A stretch of 36,385 nucleotides of DNA from Secundilactobacillus paracollinoides DSM 15502 = JCM 11969 (lineage in GTDB: Bacteria; Bacillota; Bacilli; Lactobacillales; Lactobacillaceae). Shown piece by piece: positions 9,962 through 18,200 of the stretch. The notes below the pieces were generated by a model. The model saw only the letters and a program-made list of their open reading frames with translations. It made no database searches and had not been told where the DNA came from. Position 1 is the stretch's first letter. Every line of letters starts with the position of its first letter. The position numbers and the translations under genes are program-made. Where the stretch lies: positions 1 through 36,385 of the forward strand of contig NZ_BBAG01000033.1 in NCBI RefSeq assembly GCF_001311135.1. Reading direction: 5' to 3'.

Positions 9962-9977
9962 ACGTGCGATTAGAAAG

Positions 9978-10009
9978 ACCATGTTCTTCGGAGCATGGTT
10001 TTTTATTTT
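9978..10009 (+). terminator. Intrinsic terminator of rpmE2
   Basis: ACCATGTTC, TTCG tetraloop, GAGCATGGT, then a T-rich run, 16 bases after the stop. Confidence 0.85.
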
Positions 10010-10135
10010 GCTATAAGCCAATTATTTCCAGAGTTAAACATTAGTGCAACCCACTTTTAAAACGGCTTGAAATCGGGTAGACTATACCTATCAAGAAAAT
10101 CGATTTTAATAATGGGAAAGCGATGGGGTGCAATC

Positions 10136-10867
10136 ATGGATCAAGAACCAAAGAAACAACCAAGAAGAAATGGACGCCGGTGGGCTTACCGGATCGTCTT
10201 TGCGGTCCTGATCGCGATTTCATTGGGACTGATTTTTAACGAGCAGATCAAGAACTGGATGGTGACCTCGTATCAACCGAAGATCACTGCTAAATCAGTC
10301 AAGAAAAACGAAAAGAAAAAGGCCAACTTTGATTTTCGAAACGCAAAATCACTGAATTTTCAGACGGTCGCGAAGGCCCGAATGAATACAAATAAGATCC
10401 ACGCTGTTGGTGAGATCCTGGTACCAAAGTCGGGTATTCATTTAACGATTGGCAAGGGTGTGTCGAACACAACGTTAGCTTTAGCTGCCGGAACGCTGCG
10501 TGACAATCAAAAAATGGGTCATGGCAACTATCCGTTAGCTGGCCATCACATGATCAAAAAGAACGTGTTATTCAGCCCGCTTTACTATAAGACTAAGGTT
10601 GGTGACAATATTTATTTGACCAATATGACCAAGATTTATCGTTATAAGGTCTATAAGCGTCAGTTCATTGCTGCCACGCGGGTCGATGTTGTTAATCAAA
10701 CCAAGGCGAATATCGTGACGCTGGTTACCTGTGATGCAACGGGCGCCGGTCGACTGATGATTCGCGGAAAACTGACAAAAACAATGGCGTATGCGAAAGC
10801 GCCAACTGCAATAAAAAAGGGCTTCGCTGCAAAGTTTAACAATCATAATGTCTTTGCCGGGTATTAA
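10136..10867 (+). CDS. srtA: Class A sortase
   Basis: About 243 residues. A basic N-terminus (residues 4–15) is followed by one membrane helix (about 16–34), giving a signal anchor with the catalytic domain outside. The sortase triad is visible: His in YPLAGHHM, Cys in VTLVTCD (TLxTC motif) and Arg in GRLMIRGKL. It cleaves LPxTG-type signals and links surface proteins to peptidoglycan. The open frame extends upstream to 10067. I place the start at ATG 10136 (weak GGGG site upstream); ATG 10112 would add eight residues and is also possible. It converges on the tyrosine phosphatase gene and shares a bidirectional terminator with it. Confidence 0.9.
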   Translation: MDQEPKKQPRRNGRRWAYRIVFAVLIAISLGLIFNEQIKNWMVTSYQPKITAKSVKKNEKKKANFDFRNAKSLNFQTVAKARMNTNKIHAVGEILVPKSGIHLTIGKGVSNTTLALAAGTLRDNQKMGHGNYPLAGHHMIKKNVLFSPLYYKTKVGDNIYLTNMTKIYRYKVYKRQFIAATRVDVVNQTKANIVTLVTCDATGAGRLMIRGKLTKTMAYAKAPTAIKKGFAAKFNNHNVFAGY

Positions 10868-10918
10868 AAAACGTTCCAACCCCACACCGATTTTGGTGAA
10901 GGTTGGGACGCTTTTTGT
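10868..10918. terminator. Bidirectional terminator between sortase and phosphatase genes
   Basis: CGTTCCAACC (10872–10881) pairs with GGTTGGGACG (10901–10910), with an inner CACC/GGTG stem. T-rich tracts flank it on both strands. Confidence 0.8.
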
Positions 10919-11388
10919 TATACCGATTTAGTCTGCATCGCGGACAGCCATTTTGGTAATGTACTGGCCAGTGCGTCGTAAGTTGCCTCAAACCGATGCG
11001 TGTACCACGGGTCGGGAATTTCTTGGCCAACATGGTCAGGCAGGATATCCATGCAAAGATGGATCTTTCTTTGATCCGCTTCGGAAGGTGCCATTCGACG
11101 CAGATTGAACACATTTTGTGAATCCATGGTGATGATATAGTCTGCCCAGTCAAAATCAGCAGCTGAAATTGGTTCAGAGTGCATGCCGGCAAATGATAAT
11201 CCATGAGCCGTCATTGTCTTTTGAGCACCCGGATGCGGTGGATTGCCGCGCTCTTCAGTACTAGTAGCACGGGATTCAATGGTATAGTGATCGGCAAGTC
11301 CCCGGTCGGCAACTAATTTCTTAAACAGTGCTTCAGCCATAGGAGAACGGCAAATATTGCCAAGACAGACAAATAAAACGTTAGTCAT
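10918..11388 (-). CDS. Low-molecular-weight protein tyrosine phosphatase
   Basis: A 156-residue enzyme with the signature C(X)5RS at residues 8–15 (CLGNICRS) and the catalytic DP motif in IPDPWY near residue 122. It removes phosphate from phosphotyrosine proteins. In lactic acid bacteria and streptococci, relatives often act on tyrosine kinases of capsule synthesis, but there is no capsule locus here. The ATG has AAAGGAAAA upstream and a near-consensus promoter at 11424–11452. Monocistronic. Confidence 0.93.
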   Translation of the reverse strand: MTNVLFVCLGNICRSPMAEALFKKLVADRGLADHYTIESRATSTEERGNPPHPGAQKTMTAHGLSFAGMHSEPISAADFDWADYIITMDSQNVFNLRRMAPSEADQRKIHLCMDILPDHVGQEIPDPWYTHRFEATYDALASTLPKWLSAMQTKSV

Positions 11389-11423
11389 TGTAATTTTCCT
11401 TTCGCGGTACTGATATGACTCAC

Positions 11424-11452
11424 ATAGTAGGGAATGTGACGGCGTTCGTCAA
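11424..11452 (-). promoter_or_regulatory. Promoter of the tyrosine phosphatase gene
   Basis: Minus strand: TTGACG (11452–11447), 17 bases, TACTAT (11429–11424). Confidence 0.75.
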
Positions 11453-11483
11453 GTAGGGTGTTCTTTTGGAGTTGGGGGGAAGG

Positions 11484-11660
11484 CCGTTGCATTCCGCAAT
11501 TTGGCAGGCCGTGTAGTGGCTCGCGACTGAGCTAACTCGATTTCTGCTACGCAGCTCTCGAGTGGATCTCAGTCGACTTGCACATCAGTAACCGACCACA
11601 ATACGGTCGCTAACTGATGTCGACACCACAGCTCCGTGCCAAATTGCTGCATTTCACTAA
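11484..11660 (-). repeat. Module B, copy B2
   Basis: Inverted relative to B1. Outer stem GCAATTTGGCA/TGCCAAATTGC. One arm has GACTGAG (11525–11531) pairing with CTCAGTC (11568–11574) and inner ACTCGA (11535–11540) with TCGAGT (11558–11563). The other is CATCAGTAA…/TTAGCG-type with CGACC/GGTCG. Compensatory differences from B3 support the pairing. Confidence 0.8.
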
Positions 11661-11853
11661 CGTTGAGTTTACATTTCACCATTAATTAAGCATCACAATG
11701 GCATTAAAACTAGTTCGCAGAGAATCCGCCCTCAACTGCTAGTAATGTTATTAACAGCAATGCTTCTCAAAATGTGCTATTGACAGGAACACTTGATTAA
11801 GTGGCTTCATGGAGCCACTTACGAAGTCTTACCATCAATATTAACTGTGACCA

Positions 11854-12041
11854 GTATCGTAGCGTAGTGGAGCCGTTCGGCATTGCAGGCTGTGGTGTCG
11901 GTGGTCGTTGGCGAGGGTACTTTCCTCGCTTACGAACACGGGAGACGTAGGAGATCCTTGAATTTCTGAAAGGAAATTCAATAGCTCCGGAGCGACCCCC
12001 ACCTCAGCCTGCAGGGCCGAACGGTGCAACGGAGCGACATG
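11854..12041 (+). repeat. Module C, copy C1
   Basis: Outer stem CCGTTCGGC (11873–11881)/GCCGAACGG (12016–12024), then TGCAGGCTG (11884–11892)/CAGCCTGCA (12005–12013). Arm II has GCGAGG (11911–11916)/CCTCGC (11924–11929) with internal loop TTG/TTA. The junction is GGAG-ATCC (11950–11957). Arm III TTGAATTT (11958–11965)/AAATTCAA (11974–11981), then TAG-CTCC (11982–11988). Confidence 0.8.
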
Positions 12042-12060
12042 TTTGCACCATTGAATCAAT

Positions 12061-12115
12061 TGACAATGGAGCGCACTTCAGTCTTAAACGCTTTGTTCCA
12101 CTCTCTTACATTTCG
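12061..12115 (-). repeat. Family A end fragment
   Basis: The stretch CAGTCTTAAACGCTTTGTTCC…CTCTCTTACATTTCG duplicates the outer end of copy A7, 175 bases away. The rest of the repeat is missing, so this is a decayed tandem copy. Confidence 0.65.
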
Positions 12116-12152
12116 CCTTATAAAGATTAAAGGTGTCAATTGATGCTCTAGG

Positions 12153-12292
12153 CCATATTGCGGAAACGAGTTCCACAAAGTAAAGACTTGCACATAGCGC
12201 GACTCTGATACAAAATCCAAACCCGGGATTTTATATCAGAGTCACCCTATGCTCCAGTCTTTAAACGCTTTGTTCCACTCTCTTACATTTCG
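12153..12292 (-). repeat. Family A palindromic repeat, copy A7
   Basis: Minus-orientation copy. Tail complement GCGGAAACGAGTTCC, stem GACTTGCACATAGCGCGACTC region against GAGTCACCCTATGCTCCAGTC, apex with family loop (reverse strand ATCCCGGGTTTGGAT), end TTCCACTCTCTTACA. The stem is imperfect in the middle. Its last bases seem to supply a −35 box for the next gene. Confidence 0.8.
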
Positions 12293-12301
12293 TAGTACAA
12301 T
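12273..12301 (+). promoter_or_regulatory. Possible promoter formed by the end of repeat A7
   Basis: TTCCAC at 12273–12278 (inside A7), 17 bases, TACAAT at 12296–12301, about 36 bases before the coding start. The boxes are moderate matches only. Confidence 0.4.
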
Positions 12302-12336
12302 TAAGTTGTTTAATACCTTAGAGAGTGTGAGTAAAA

Positions 12337-13125
12337 GTGATGCGAGGTAATTTTATTTACATTAATTGGGAACAGGTCAACAATCTGGTGATTTCGTATG
12401 GCATCACAGCTGCTGATTTTATTAACGGGATTCCCAACGTGCCACAGCGAATCGTCCTGATCGATGGCGTTAACGAAGGGACACAGGTTAACGGGCATAC
12501 CCGTTTTCAGACGGTCACAGGCCAAAATAGTGTTCGTGAATTTTTAATTGGGAAAACGAACGGACCAAAGATGTGGCTGGACTATCATGAAGCTGATGAC
12601 TTGGATCTGCTGATGCCAAGTGAGATTGCAGAACTGCTCTACATGGCCCATATGATGACGCATTTTAATTTGCCGTTGTATTCAAAACTGCGTAATGACT
12701 ATGCTTTTTTGACGACGCCCGAGGACTTTGTTAAAGTTTATTACCGAAACCTGCGGACGTTCAACCATATTTTAGATATCTCGTTAAAACGTCACTTGCG
12801 ATTACTCCACAGTAACCGGTGGGTGGTCTTTAACCGCCCATTTTCCGTAAGTGATGTGCCAAGTGACGTGTTTGACCAACTGACGGCGGTTTTTAGTGAA
12901 GGGGTGATCTTTGCGTTTGACCAAACGATTGAACGCAAACGACACTACCTGATTCCGCTACTGATTCAGGAGCATCCTGAACGGCAAAATTGGTGGCATG
13001 AACAAGAGGACGTGTACGCGACGGCCCGTCGTGTCGCGACCCTGATTTACGACGTTGACCAAAAACACTGGGAGCTGGATATTATCGACAAACAGCCGTT
13101 TATTGAAAACGAAGCTGATCTATGA
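12337..13125 (+). CDS. Uncharacterised conserved protein upstream of murF
   Basis: A 262-residue soluble protein that I do not recognise. It has no signal peptide, membrane helix or obvious catalytic motif. It is rich in Trp, His and Tyr, with segments MWLDYHEADDLDLLMPSEIAELLYM, shown here only by its ends MWLDYHEADD and IAELLYM, and RRVATLIYDVDQ near the C-terminus. The start is GTG 12337 followed at once by ATG 12340, and neither has a strong ribosome site. Orthologues seem, from memory, to sit before murF in lactobacilli. It ends 89 bases before murF, which has its own promoter. Confidence 0.75.
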   Translation: MMRGNFIYINWEQVNNLVISYGITAADFINGIPNVPQRIVLIDGVNEGTQVNGHTRFQTVTGQNSVREFLIGKTNGPKMWLDYHEADDLDLLMPSEIAELLYMAHMMTHFNLPLYSKLRNDYAFLTTPEDFVKVYYRNLRTFNHILDISLKRHLRLLHSNRWVVFNRPFSVSDVPSDVFDQLTAVFSEGVIFAFDQTIERKRHYLIPLLIQEHPERQNWWHEQEDVYATARRVATLIYDVDQKHWELDIIDKQPFIENEADL

Positions 13126-13146
13126 CAAATTCAACCTGCTCACTCG

Positions 13147-13155
13147 TGGTATAAT
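13147..13155 (+). promoter_or_regulatory. Extended −10 promoter of murF
   Basis: TGG followed by perfect TATAAT (13150–13155). No good −35 box is seen. AGGAG at 13202–13206 precedes the ATG. Confidence 0.55.
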
Positions 13156-13214
13156 AGTTGACGCAGTGTGACTTAAACGAGATCGATGAAATGAAAATTT
13201 AGGAGTTTAACATA

Positions 13215-14594
13215 ATGAAAATGCAACTTTATGAGATTGCTGGAGCTGTTTCAGCGCAAAACGATATTACGGATTGGCAAACGGTTGAGATCTCAAGCGT
13301 GGCCTTTGACAGCCGTGAACTCAAGCCAGGGGCGTTATTTGTGCCGCTGGTTGGCGAACGCGACGGTCACAAGTTTATCGATAAGGCAATTGAAAATGGT
13401 GCGTCGGCCATATTTTGGCAAGCAGACCATGGCGAGGCACCAACCAACGTGCCCGTTATCGTGGTCGATGATGCGCTTAAGGCCTTACAGGCATTAAGTA
13501 AGCACTACCTTTTAAAAATTAACCCGCGGGTCGTGGCCATTACGGGGTCAAACGGCAAGACAACCACTAAGGATATGGTGGCTTCGATCTTGGCGACCCA
13601 GTTTAATGTCACCAAGACACAGGACAATTTTAATAACGAGATCGGTGTGCCGATCACCATTTTATCCATGGAACCGAACACTGAAATGCTGGTCGTTGAA
13701 ATGGGGATGGATCGGCCAGGTCAGCTTGATTTCTTGAGTCGCCTGGTTGCCCCGGATGTGGCCATTATTACAATGATTGGGGAAGCACACATTGAATTCT
13801 TTGGCACGCGTGATAAGATCGCGGATGCGAAGATGGAGATCGTTAACGGACTGAAGGACGACGGGTTATTTATCTTTGATGGCGATGAGCCGCTATTGCA
13901 GGAACGCGCTAAAACTGTTTCACAACGGCAATTGACGTTCGGTCATTCGAAAGAGGATGATCTCAACGTGACTGCAATGACGCCAACGTCTGTTAACACG
14001 ACGTTTACCACGAATGTCTGGCCAGACACCACGTTTGAAGTCCCAATGATTGGGGACTATAACGTGAATAATGCGCTGGCTGCCCTCTGTGTGGCGCGCA
14101 CTTACCGAGTGGCACCCGAAAAGAGTGCGGCTGCGTTGTTAAATCTTGATCTGACGCGTAACCGGGCTGAGTGGTTACAGGGCAGTCAGGGTGAACAGAT
14201 CCTGAGTGACGTTTACAACTCGAACCCGACTGCAGTTAAGGAAGTCATGGCGGCCTTTTCAAAGACACCAGTTGACGGGCGGCGGTTGGTCGTTCTAGGC
14301 GATATGCTGGAACTTGGTGAGCAGTCCGATGCGTTGCATGCAGGCTTAAGTCCTGCGTTTGATCCCGACGTTATTGACAGTGTGTACCTTGTTGGGCCGC
14401 ACATGCACGCCCTGTATGATAGATTAGCAACCACCTTTGATGCTGATAAGTTACACTTTTACCAGGTGGATGAACTCGGCACCTTGTCGGCAGATCTCTT
14501 AGCCACGTTGACGGCTAAGGATGCCATTTTGATCAAGGGGAGTCACGGGATTCATTTAGAGTCCGTTCTGGCAACCCTGAGAACTACTGATTAA
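13215..14594 (+). CDS. murF: UDP-MurNAc-tripeptide–D-Ala-D-Ala ligase
   Basis: A 459-residue Mur ligase that adds D-Ala-D-Ala to the UDP-MurNAc-tripeptide in the cytoplasm, the last soluble step of the peptidoglycan precursor. The N-terminal UDP-binding domain has the FDSRELKPGALFVPL motif. The ATP-binding P-loop is TGSNGKTTTKD (110–120), followed by NFNNEIGVP. The C-terminal ligand-binding domain includes DVYNSNPTAV. Length and motif order are typical, and the frame is intact. It is followed by a terminator, so it is not co-transcribed with cshA. Confidence 0.97.
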   Translation: MKMQLYEIAGAVSAQNDITDWQTVEISSVAFDSRELKPGALFVPLVGERDGHKFIDKAIENGASAIFWQADHGEAPTNVPVIVVDDALKALQALSKHYLLKINPRVVAITGSNGKTTTKDMVASILATQFNVTKTQDNFNNEIGVPITILSMEPNTEMLVVEMGMDRPGQLDFLSRLVAPDVAIITMIGEAHIEFFGTRDKIADAKMEIVNGLKDDGLFIFDGDEPLLQERAKTVSQRQLTFGHSKEDDLNVTAMTPTSVNTTFTTNVWPDTTFEVPMIGDYNVNNALAALCVARTYRVAPEKSAAALLNLDLTRNRAEWLQGSQGEQILSDVYNSNPTAVKEVMAAFSKTPVDGRRLVVLGDMLELGEQSDALHAGLSPAFDPDVIDSVYLVGPHMHALYDRLATTFDADKLHFYQVDELGTLSADLLATLTAKDAILIKGSHGIHLESVLATLRTTD

Positions 14595-14601
14595 GCGTAT
14601 A

Positions 14602-14638
14602 GGCAACTAATTGAAAAAGATTAGTTGCTTATTTTAAT
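14602..14638 (+). terminator. Intrinsic terminator of murF
   Basis: GCAACTAAT (14603–14611) pairs with ATTAGTTGC, followed by TTATTTTAA. It lies just after the murF stop. Confidence 0.75.
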
Positions 14639-14765
14639 CGGGTGATGTATCATATTCTAGTTATGTTTTTTTGCAAGAGACGTTGCAACAGCAAGGACGG
14701 CACGCATCAGAAGACGGATTTCTTATAGTACCGGACCTTGTTACACCTATTAGGAGGAAAATTAT

Positions 14766-16313
14766 TTGAAGTTTTCAGAACTTGGGTTATCAAAAAGTTT
14801 GTTGAAGGCTGTTGAACGAAACGGCTATGAAGAAGCAACCCCAATTCAAGCAGAAACCATCCCCATGGTTCTTGACGGTAAGGACGTTATTGGTCAGGCA
14901 CAAACTGGTACTGGTAAAACAGCCGCCTTTGCATTGCCGATCCTACAACACATTGACCGGGACAACCCCAATGTCCAAGCCTTAGTTGTTTCACCAACCC
15001 GTGAATTAGCTATCCAAACTCAGGAACAAATTTACCAACTCGGTAAAGAAGAGCACGCAAAGGTTCAAGTTGTTTATGGTGGGGCCGATATCCGGCGTCA
15101 GATCAACAGCCTGAAGAACCATCCCCAAATCATCGTTGGGACACCTGGTCGGTTATTAGACCACATGAACCGACACACGATCAAGTTGGATCACGTTCAG
15201 ACCCTTGTGTTGGATGAAGCCGACGAAATGTTAAACATGGGTTTCTTAGACGATATTGAATCCATTATTAAGGCGTTGCCTGACGAACGACAAACCCTGT
15301 TGTTCTCAGCAACGATGCCACCTGAAATCAAGCGGGTCGGTGTGCAGTTCATGCACGACCCGCAGCACGTTAAGATCAAGGCCAAGGAATTGACCACTGA
15401 TTTAATCGATCAGTACTATGTTCGGGCTAAGGATTACGAAAAGTTCGACGTCATGACCCGGTTGTTTGATGTGCAATCACCTGATCTGACCATTGTCTTC
15501 ACTCGGACGAAGCGTCGCGTGGATGAAATTTCACGTGGCCTGGAAGCCCGTGGCTACAATGCCGCTGGGATTCACGGTGACCTGACGCAAAAGCGCCGGA
15601 TGCAGATCTTGAACCAGTTCAAGCATGGTCAATTAGATATTCTGGTTGCCACTGACGTTGCCGCTCGTGGGATCGACGTTGCCGATGTTACCCACGTTTA
15701 TAACTACGATATTCCACAGGATCCGGACAGTTATGTTCACCGTGTGGGCCGTACCGGTCGTGCCGGGCACCATGGTGTCTCATTGACCTTCGTAACGCCT
15801 AACGAAATGGATTACCTGCGTGAAATTGAAAAGTTGACCAAGGTGCGGATGCTGCCATTGAAGCCACCTTCGGAAGAAGAAGCCTTCGTTGGCCAGTTGA
15901 GCAATGCACAGGAAACGGTTAAGGATCTGGTTGATAAGACCGACACTGAAAAGTATGAAAAGATTGCTTCTCAGTTGTTGGACCAGTACGAAGCTGTTGA
16001 CCTGGTTGCTGCTTTACTGAACGACTTGACCAAGGATGATTCCAGTCAGGTTCCCGTTAAGATCACACCAGAACGGCCATTGCCTCGTCATAAGCATGGC
16101 GGCAACGGTGGTAACTACCATCGCGGCGGCGGTCGTGGCGGTAACAACCACGGTCGTTCAGGCAACCGTCGTTACAACGGTAAGAATGACGGTCACCACC
16201 GTTACTCAAGTAACAAAGATCGTCACAGCGATCACCATAATGATCGTCGTAACAATAACAAATCAAATGGTAGCAGCAAGCATGGCTTTACCATCCGTAA
16301 GAACAAGGACTAA
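14766..16313 (+). CDS. cshA: DEAD-box ATP-dependent RNA helicase (CshA type)
   Basis: A 515-residue DEAD-box helicase. The Q motif is EEATPIQAETIP, motif I AQTGTGKT, Ia PTRELA, II DEAD, III SAT. The C-terminal RecA lobe has VATDVAARGIDV and HRVGRTGRAG. From about residue 430 the tail is rich in Gly, Asn, His and Arg (RGGGRGGNNHGR), typical of an RNA-binding disordered extension. CshA works in ribosome assembly, RNA decay and cold adaptation. The TTG start is preceded by TAGGAGGAAAA. Its 170-base upstream region may be a long leader but shows no clear structure. Confidence 0.95.
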   Translation: MKFSELGLSKSLLKAVERNGYEEATPIQAETIPMVLDGKDVIGQAQTGTGKTAAFALPILQHIDRDNPNVQALVVSPTRELAIQTQEQIYQLGKEEHAKVQVVYGGADIRRQINSLKNHPQIIVGTPGRLLDHMNRHTIKLDHVQTLVLDEADEMLNMGFLDDIESIIKALPDERQTLLFSATMPPEIKRVGVQFMHDPQHVKIKAKELTTDLIDQYYVRAKDYEKFDVMTRLFDVQSPDLTIVFTRTKRRVDEISRGLEARGYNAAGIHGDLTQKRRMQILNQFKHGQLDILVATDVAARGIDVADVTHVYNYDIPQDPDSYVHRVGRTGRAGHHGVSLTFVTPNEMDYLREIEKLTKVRMLPLKPPSEEEAFVGQLSNAQETVKDLVDKTDTEKYEKIASQLLDQYEAVDLVAALLNDLTKDDSSQVPVKITPERPLPRHKHGGNGGNYHRGGGRGGNNHGRSGNRRYNGKNDGHHRYSSNKDRHSDHHNDRRNNNKSNGSSKHGFTIRKNKD

Positions 16314-16333
16314 CAGCTTGTTCTTTACTGCAC

Positions 16334-16364
16334 GGCTCAGACTTTACGGTCTGGGCTTTTTTTG
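16334..16364 (+). terminator. Intrinsic terminator of cshA
   Basis: GCTCAGAC, short loop, GTCTGGGC, then seven T. The 260 bases after it, up to acpS, hold a weak AGTCGAA/TTCGACT hairpin near 16388–16413 and the acpS promoter, and nothing else that I can identify. Confidence 0.85.
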
Positions 16365-16563
16365 TGTGCGGATTTATGCTTGCCATCAGTCGAAGATTAA
16401 CTGGTTTTCGACTAAAATATAAACTAACAGAATGTTGTCTTACAAAAGAACGCTATCTAAAATACCGAAGATTGTTCATCATGTTGAGTAAAAGTTCGTC
16501 ATGGTAGGCTGAAAAAGATTCACGCTAATCTGCCATATCGAAGAAGTTAACGAAATTAAACTA

Positions 16564-16572
16564 TGGTAAAAT
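16564..16572 (+). promoter_or_regulatory. Extended −10 promoter of the acpS operon
   Basis: TGG followed by TAAAAT (16567–16572). The −35 region is poor (GTTAAC, 15-base spacing). Confidence 0.45.
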
Positions 16573-16624
16573 GAGAACATTATTGAAAAGGCAACAACTT
16601 GGTGCGAAGTGAGGAGATTATACT

Positions 16625-16987
16625 GTGGTTTACGGAATTGGTGTGGATATTGAAAAAATTGACCGGCTACGCGCAGTATCAAATCAGGAGTCGTTTGTCC
16701 ATAAAGTCCTGACACCGGCTGAAACGGCCGTCTACCGAACACTTTCTGATAAACGTGCAGCCGAATTCCTAGCTGGTCGCTGGTCGGCTAAGGAGGCCTT
16801 TAGTAAGGCTTTTGGCACAGGTATTGGCAAGTCGGTCTCGTTTCAAGACCTCGATATCCTGGATGACGAGACTGGCAAGCCAGCGTTTCATCGCCAGCCG
16901 TTTCCCGGGAAGGCGTTTGTCTCTATCTCGCACACCAGTGACCTCGTCATGACTGAAGTACTATTAGAAGGAGATCTTGAAAAATGA
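16625..16987 (+). CDS. acpS: Holo-[acyl-carrier-protein] synthase
   Basis: A 120-residue enzyme that moves 4'-phosphopantetheine from CoA to acyl carrier protein. It has the [11 protein letters not shown] motif (Asp8-type metal ligand) and [21 protein letters not shown], with the catalytic Glu/Lys, and ends in [10 protein letters not shown]. It starts with GTG preceded by GAGGAG. Its stop overlaps the alr start by four bases (ATGA at 16984–16987), so the two are translationally coupled, the common acpS–alr arrangement of Firmicutes. Confidence 0.96.
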   Translation: MVYGIGVDIEKIDRLRAVSNQESFVHKVLTPAETAVYRTLSDKRAAEFLAGRWSAKEAFSKAFGTGIGKSVSFQDLDILDDETGKPAFHRQPFPGKAFVSISHTSDLVMTEVLLEGDLEK

Positions 16988-18105
16988 CAATTGGCAGCCA
17001 TCGTCCGACCCGCTTAGTGATCGACCGGCAAGCGCTTTACGACAACATCGCAACTGAAAAGGCCCGGTTGAAGCCAAACACTGATCTGTTTATGGTCGTG
17101 AAGGCCAATGGATATGGTCACGGCATCCTCCAAGTGGCACAAACGGCCGTTGCAGCGGGTGCTACCGGTTTTTGTGTCGCCATTTTAGATGAAGCACTTC
17201 AGTTGCGCCACGCTGGATTTAATCAACCGATTCTTGTGTTGGGGATCACTGCACCAAAACATGCCGCTCTGATGGCTGAATATGGTGTTTCAGCGACCGT
17301 CGGCACATTAGACTGGTTGCAGACCGCAGCTGCTGTTTTAGAGACTAGCGGCGTAAAACAACCGCTTTCAGTTCACCTTGGTCTCGATACTGGGATGGGG
17401 CGCATTGGTTTTCAGGAACCTGCTGATTTAAAGGGTGCAGTTACCTGGCTGAACCAAGAAGCCCAGATCAGCTTTGACGGGATCTTTACCCACTTTTCAA
17501 CAGCGGATGCTGCGGACACGGCCTATTTCAAGCAACAAGTAGCGCGCTGGCAGGCCTTTATGGCTGTTTTGGAAGACCGTCCTCGTTACGTCCACGTGTC
17601 GAATTCAGCTACTAGCTTGTGGCATGATGCTTGCAACGGCAACATTATTCGATTTGGGGTCGCCGCTTATGGGTTGAACCCGTCTGGCAAGGAACTGCAA
17701 GAACCGTTTGCGCTGAAACCGGCCATGCGGTTAGAAAGTGAGCTGGTCTTTGTTAAACAGCTAAAGGCGGGGCGCTCTGTGAGTTATGGTGCCACCTATA
17801 CTGCGCAACAGGATGAGTGGGTCGGCACGTTGCCAATTGGATATGCAGATGGTTATGAACGCCGGTTACAAGGGTTTCATGTGCTCGTTGATGGTCATTT
17901 TTGTGAGATCATTGGTCGTGTTTGCATGGACCAGCTCATGGTACGGCTACCACACGAGTATCCTGAAGGCACCTCGGTAACGATGGTCGGGACTGATGGC
18001 GATGCTGAAATCACCCTGCAAGATGTTGCCGACTATTGCGGCACGATCCACTATGAAATTGCCTGTGGGTTTACTGAAAGAATCCCGCGCGTTTACAAGA
18101 ATTAA
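16984..18105 (+). CDS. alr: Alanine racemase
   Basis: A 373-residue PLP enzyme that makes D-alanine for peptidoglycan and teichoic acids. The PLP lysine is in [10 protein letters not shown] (near residue 39). The catalytic tyrosine is in SVSYGATY near 265. RIGF and the [10 protein letters not shown] segment near 312 are also present. N-terminal TIM barrel and C-terminal beta domain are complete. GGAG sits upstream within acpS. Together with murF nearby it belongs to the D-Ala branch of wall synthesis. Confidence 0.97.
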   Translation: MTIGSHRPTRLVIDRQALYDNIATEKARLKPNTDLFMVVKANGYGHGILQVAQTAVAAGATGFCVAILDEALQLRHAGFNQPILVLGITAPKHAALMAEYGVSATVGTLDWLQTAAAVLETSGVKQPLSVHLGLDTGMGRIGFQEPADLKGAVTWLNQEAQISFDGIFTHFSTADAADTAYFKQQVARWQAFMAVLEDRPRYVHVSNSATSLWHDACNGNIIRFGVAAYGLNPSGKELQEPFALKPAMRLESELVFVKQLKAGRSVSYGATYTAQQDEWVGTLPIGYADGYERRLQGFHVLVDGHFCEIIGRVCMDQLMVRLPHEYPEGTSVTMVGTDGDAEITLQDVADYCGTIHYEIACGFTERIPRVYKN

Positions 18106-18156
18106 GTCAATTAGTGAGAATTTAGCTTAGTATTGCTGTAATGTTATCGTATTTCA

Positions 18157-18165
18157 TGGTAAAAT
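18157..18165 (+). promoter_or_regulatory. Extended −10 promoter before mazE
   Basis: TGG followed by TAAAAT (18160–18165), in the 95-base gap after alr. It suggests that the toxin–antitoxin pair can be expressed apart from acpS–alr. Confidence 0.45.
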
Positions 18166-18200
18166 ATTTGAAATAGTAACAGTCTAATAGAGGTCTAATC

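Larger units (their letters stand above)
11484..12041 (+). mobile_element. Composite structured element, locus 2
   Basis: Module B (11484–11660, inverted), a middle segment of about 190 bases, and module C (11854–12041), head to head. The middle shares blocks with locus 3, such as TAAGCATCAC, GAGAATCCGCCCTC, CTGCTAGTAA and ACAGCAATGCTTCTC. It also has small hairpins, including GTGGCT/AGCCAC at 11801–11818. No gene is visible. It separates the tyrosine phosphatase promoter from repeat A7. Confidence 0.8.

Noticed and set aside
11484..12041. Idea that the composite is a ROOL or GOLLD large ornate RNA
   Set aside because: The length is near ROOL, but I cannot recall matching sequence motifs. 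The head-to-head near-palindromic modules do not fit what I know of either class. A covariance search would decide.
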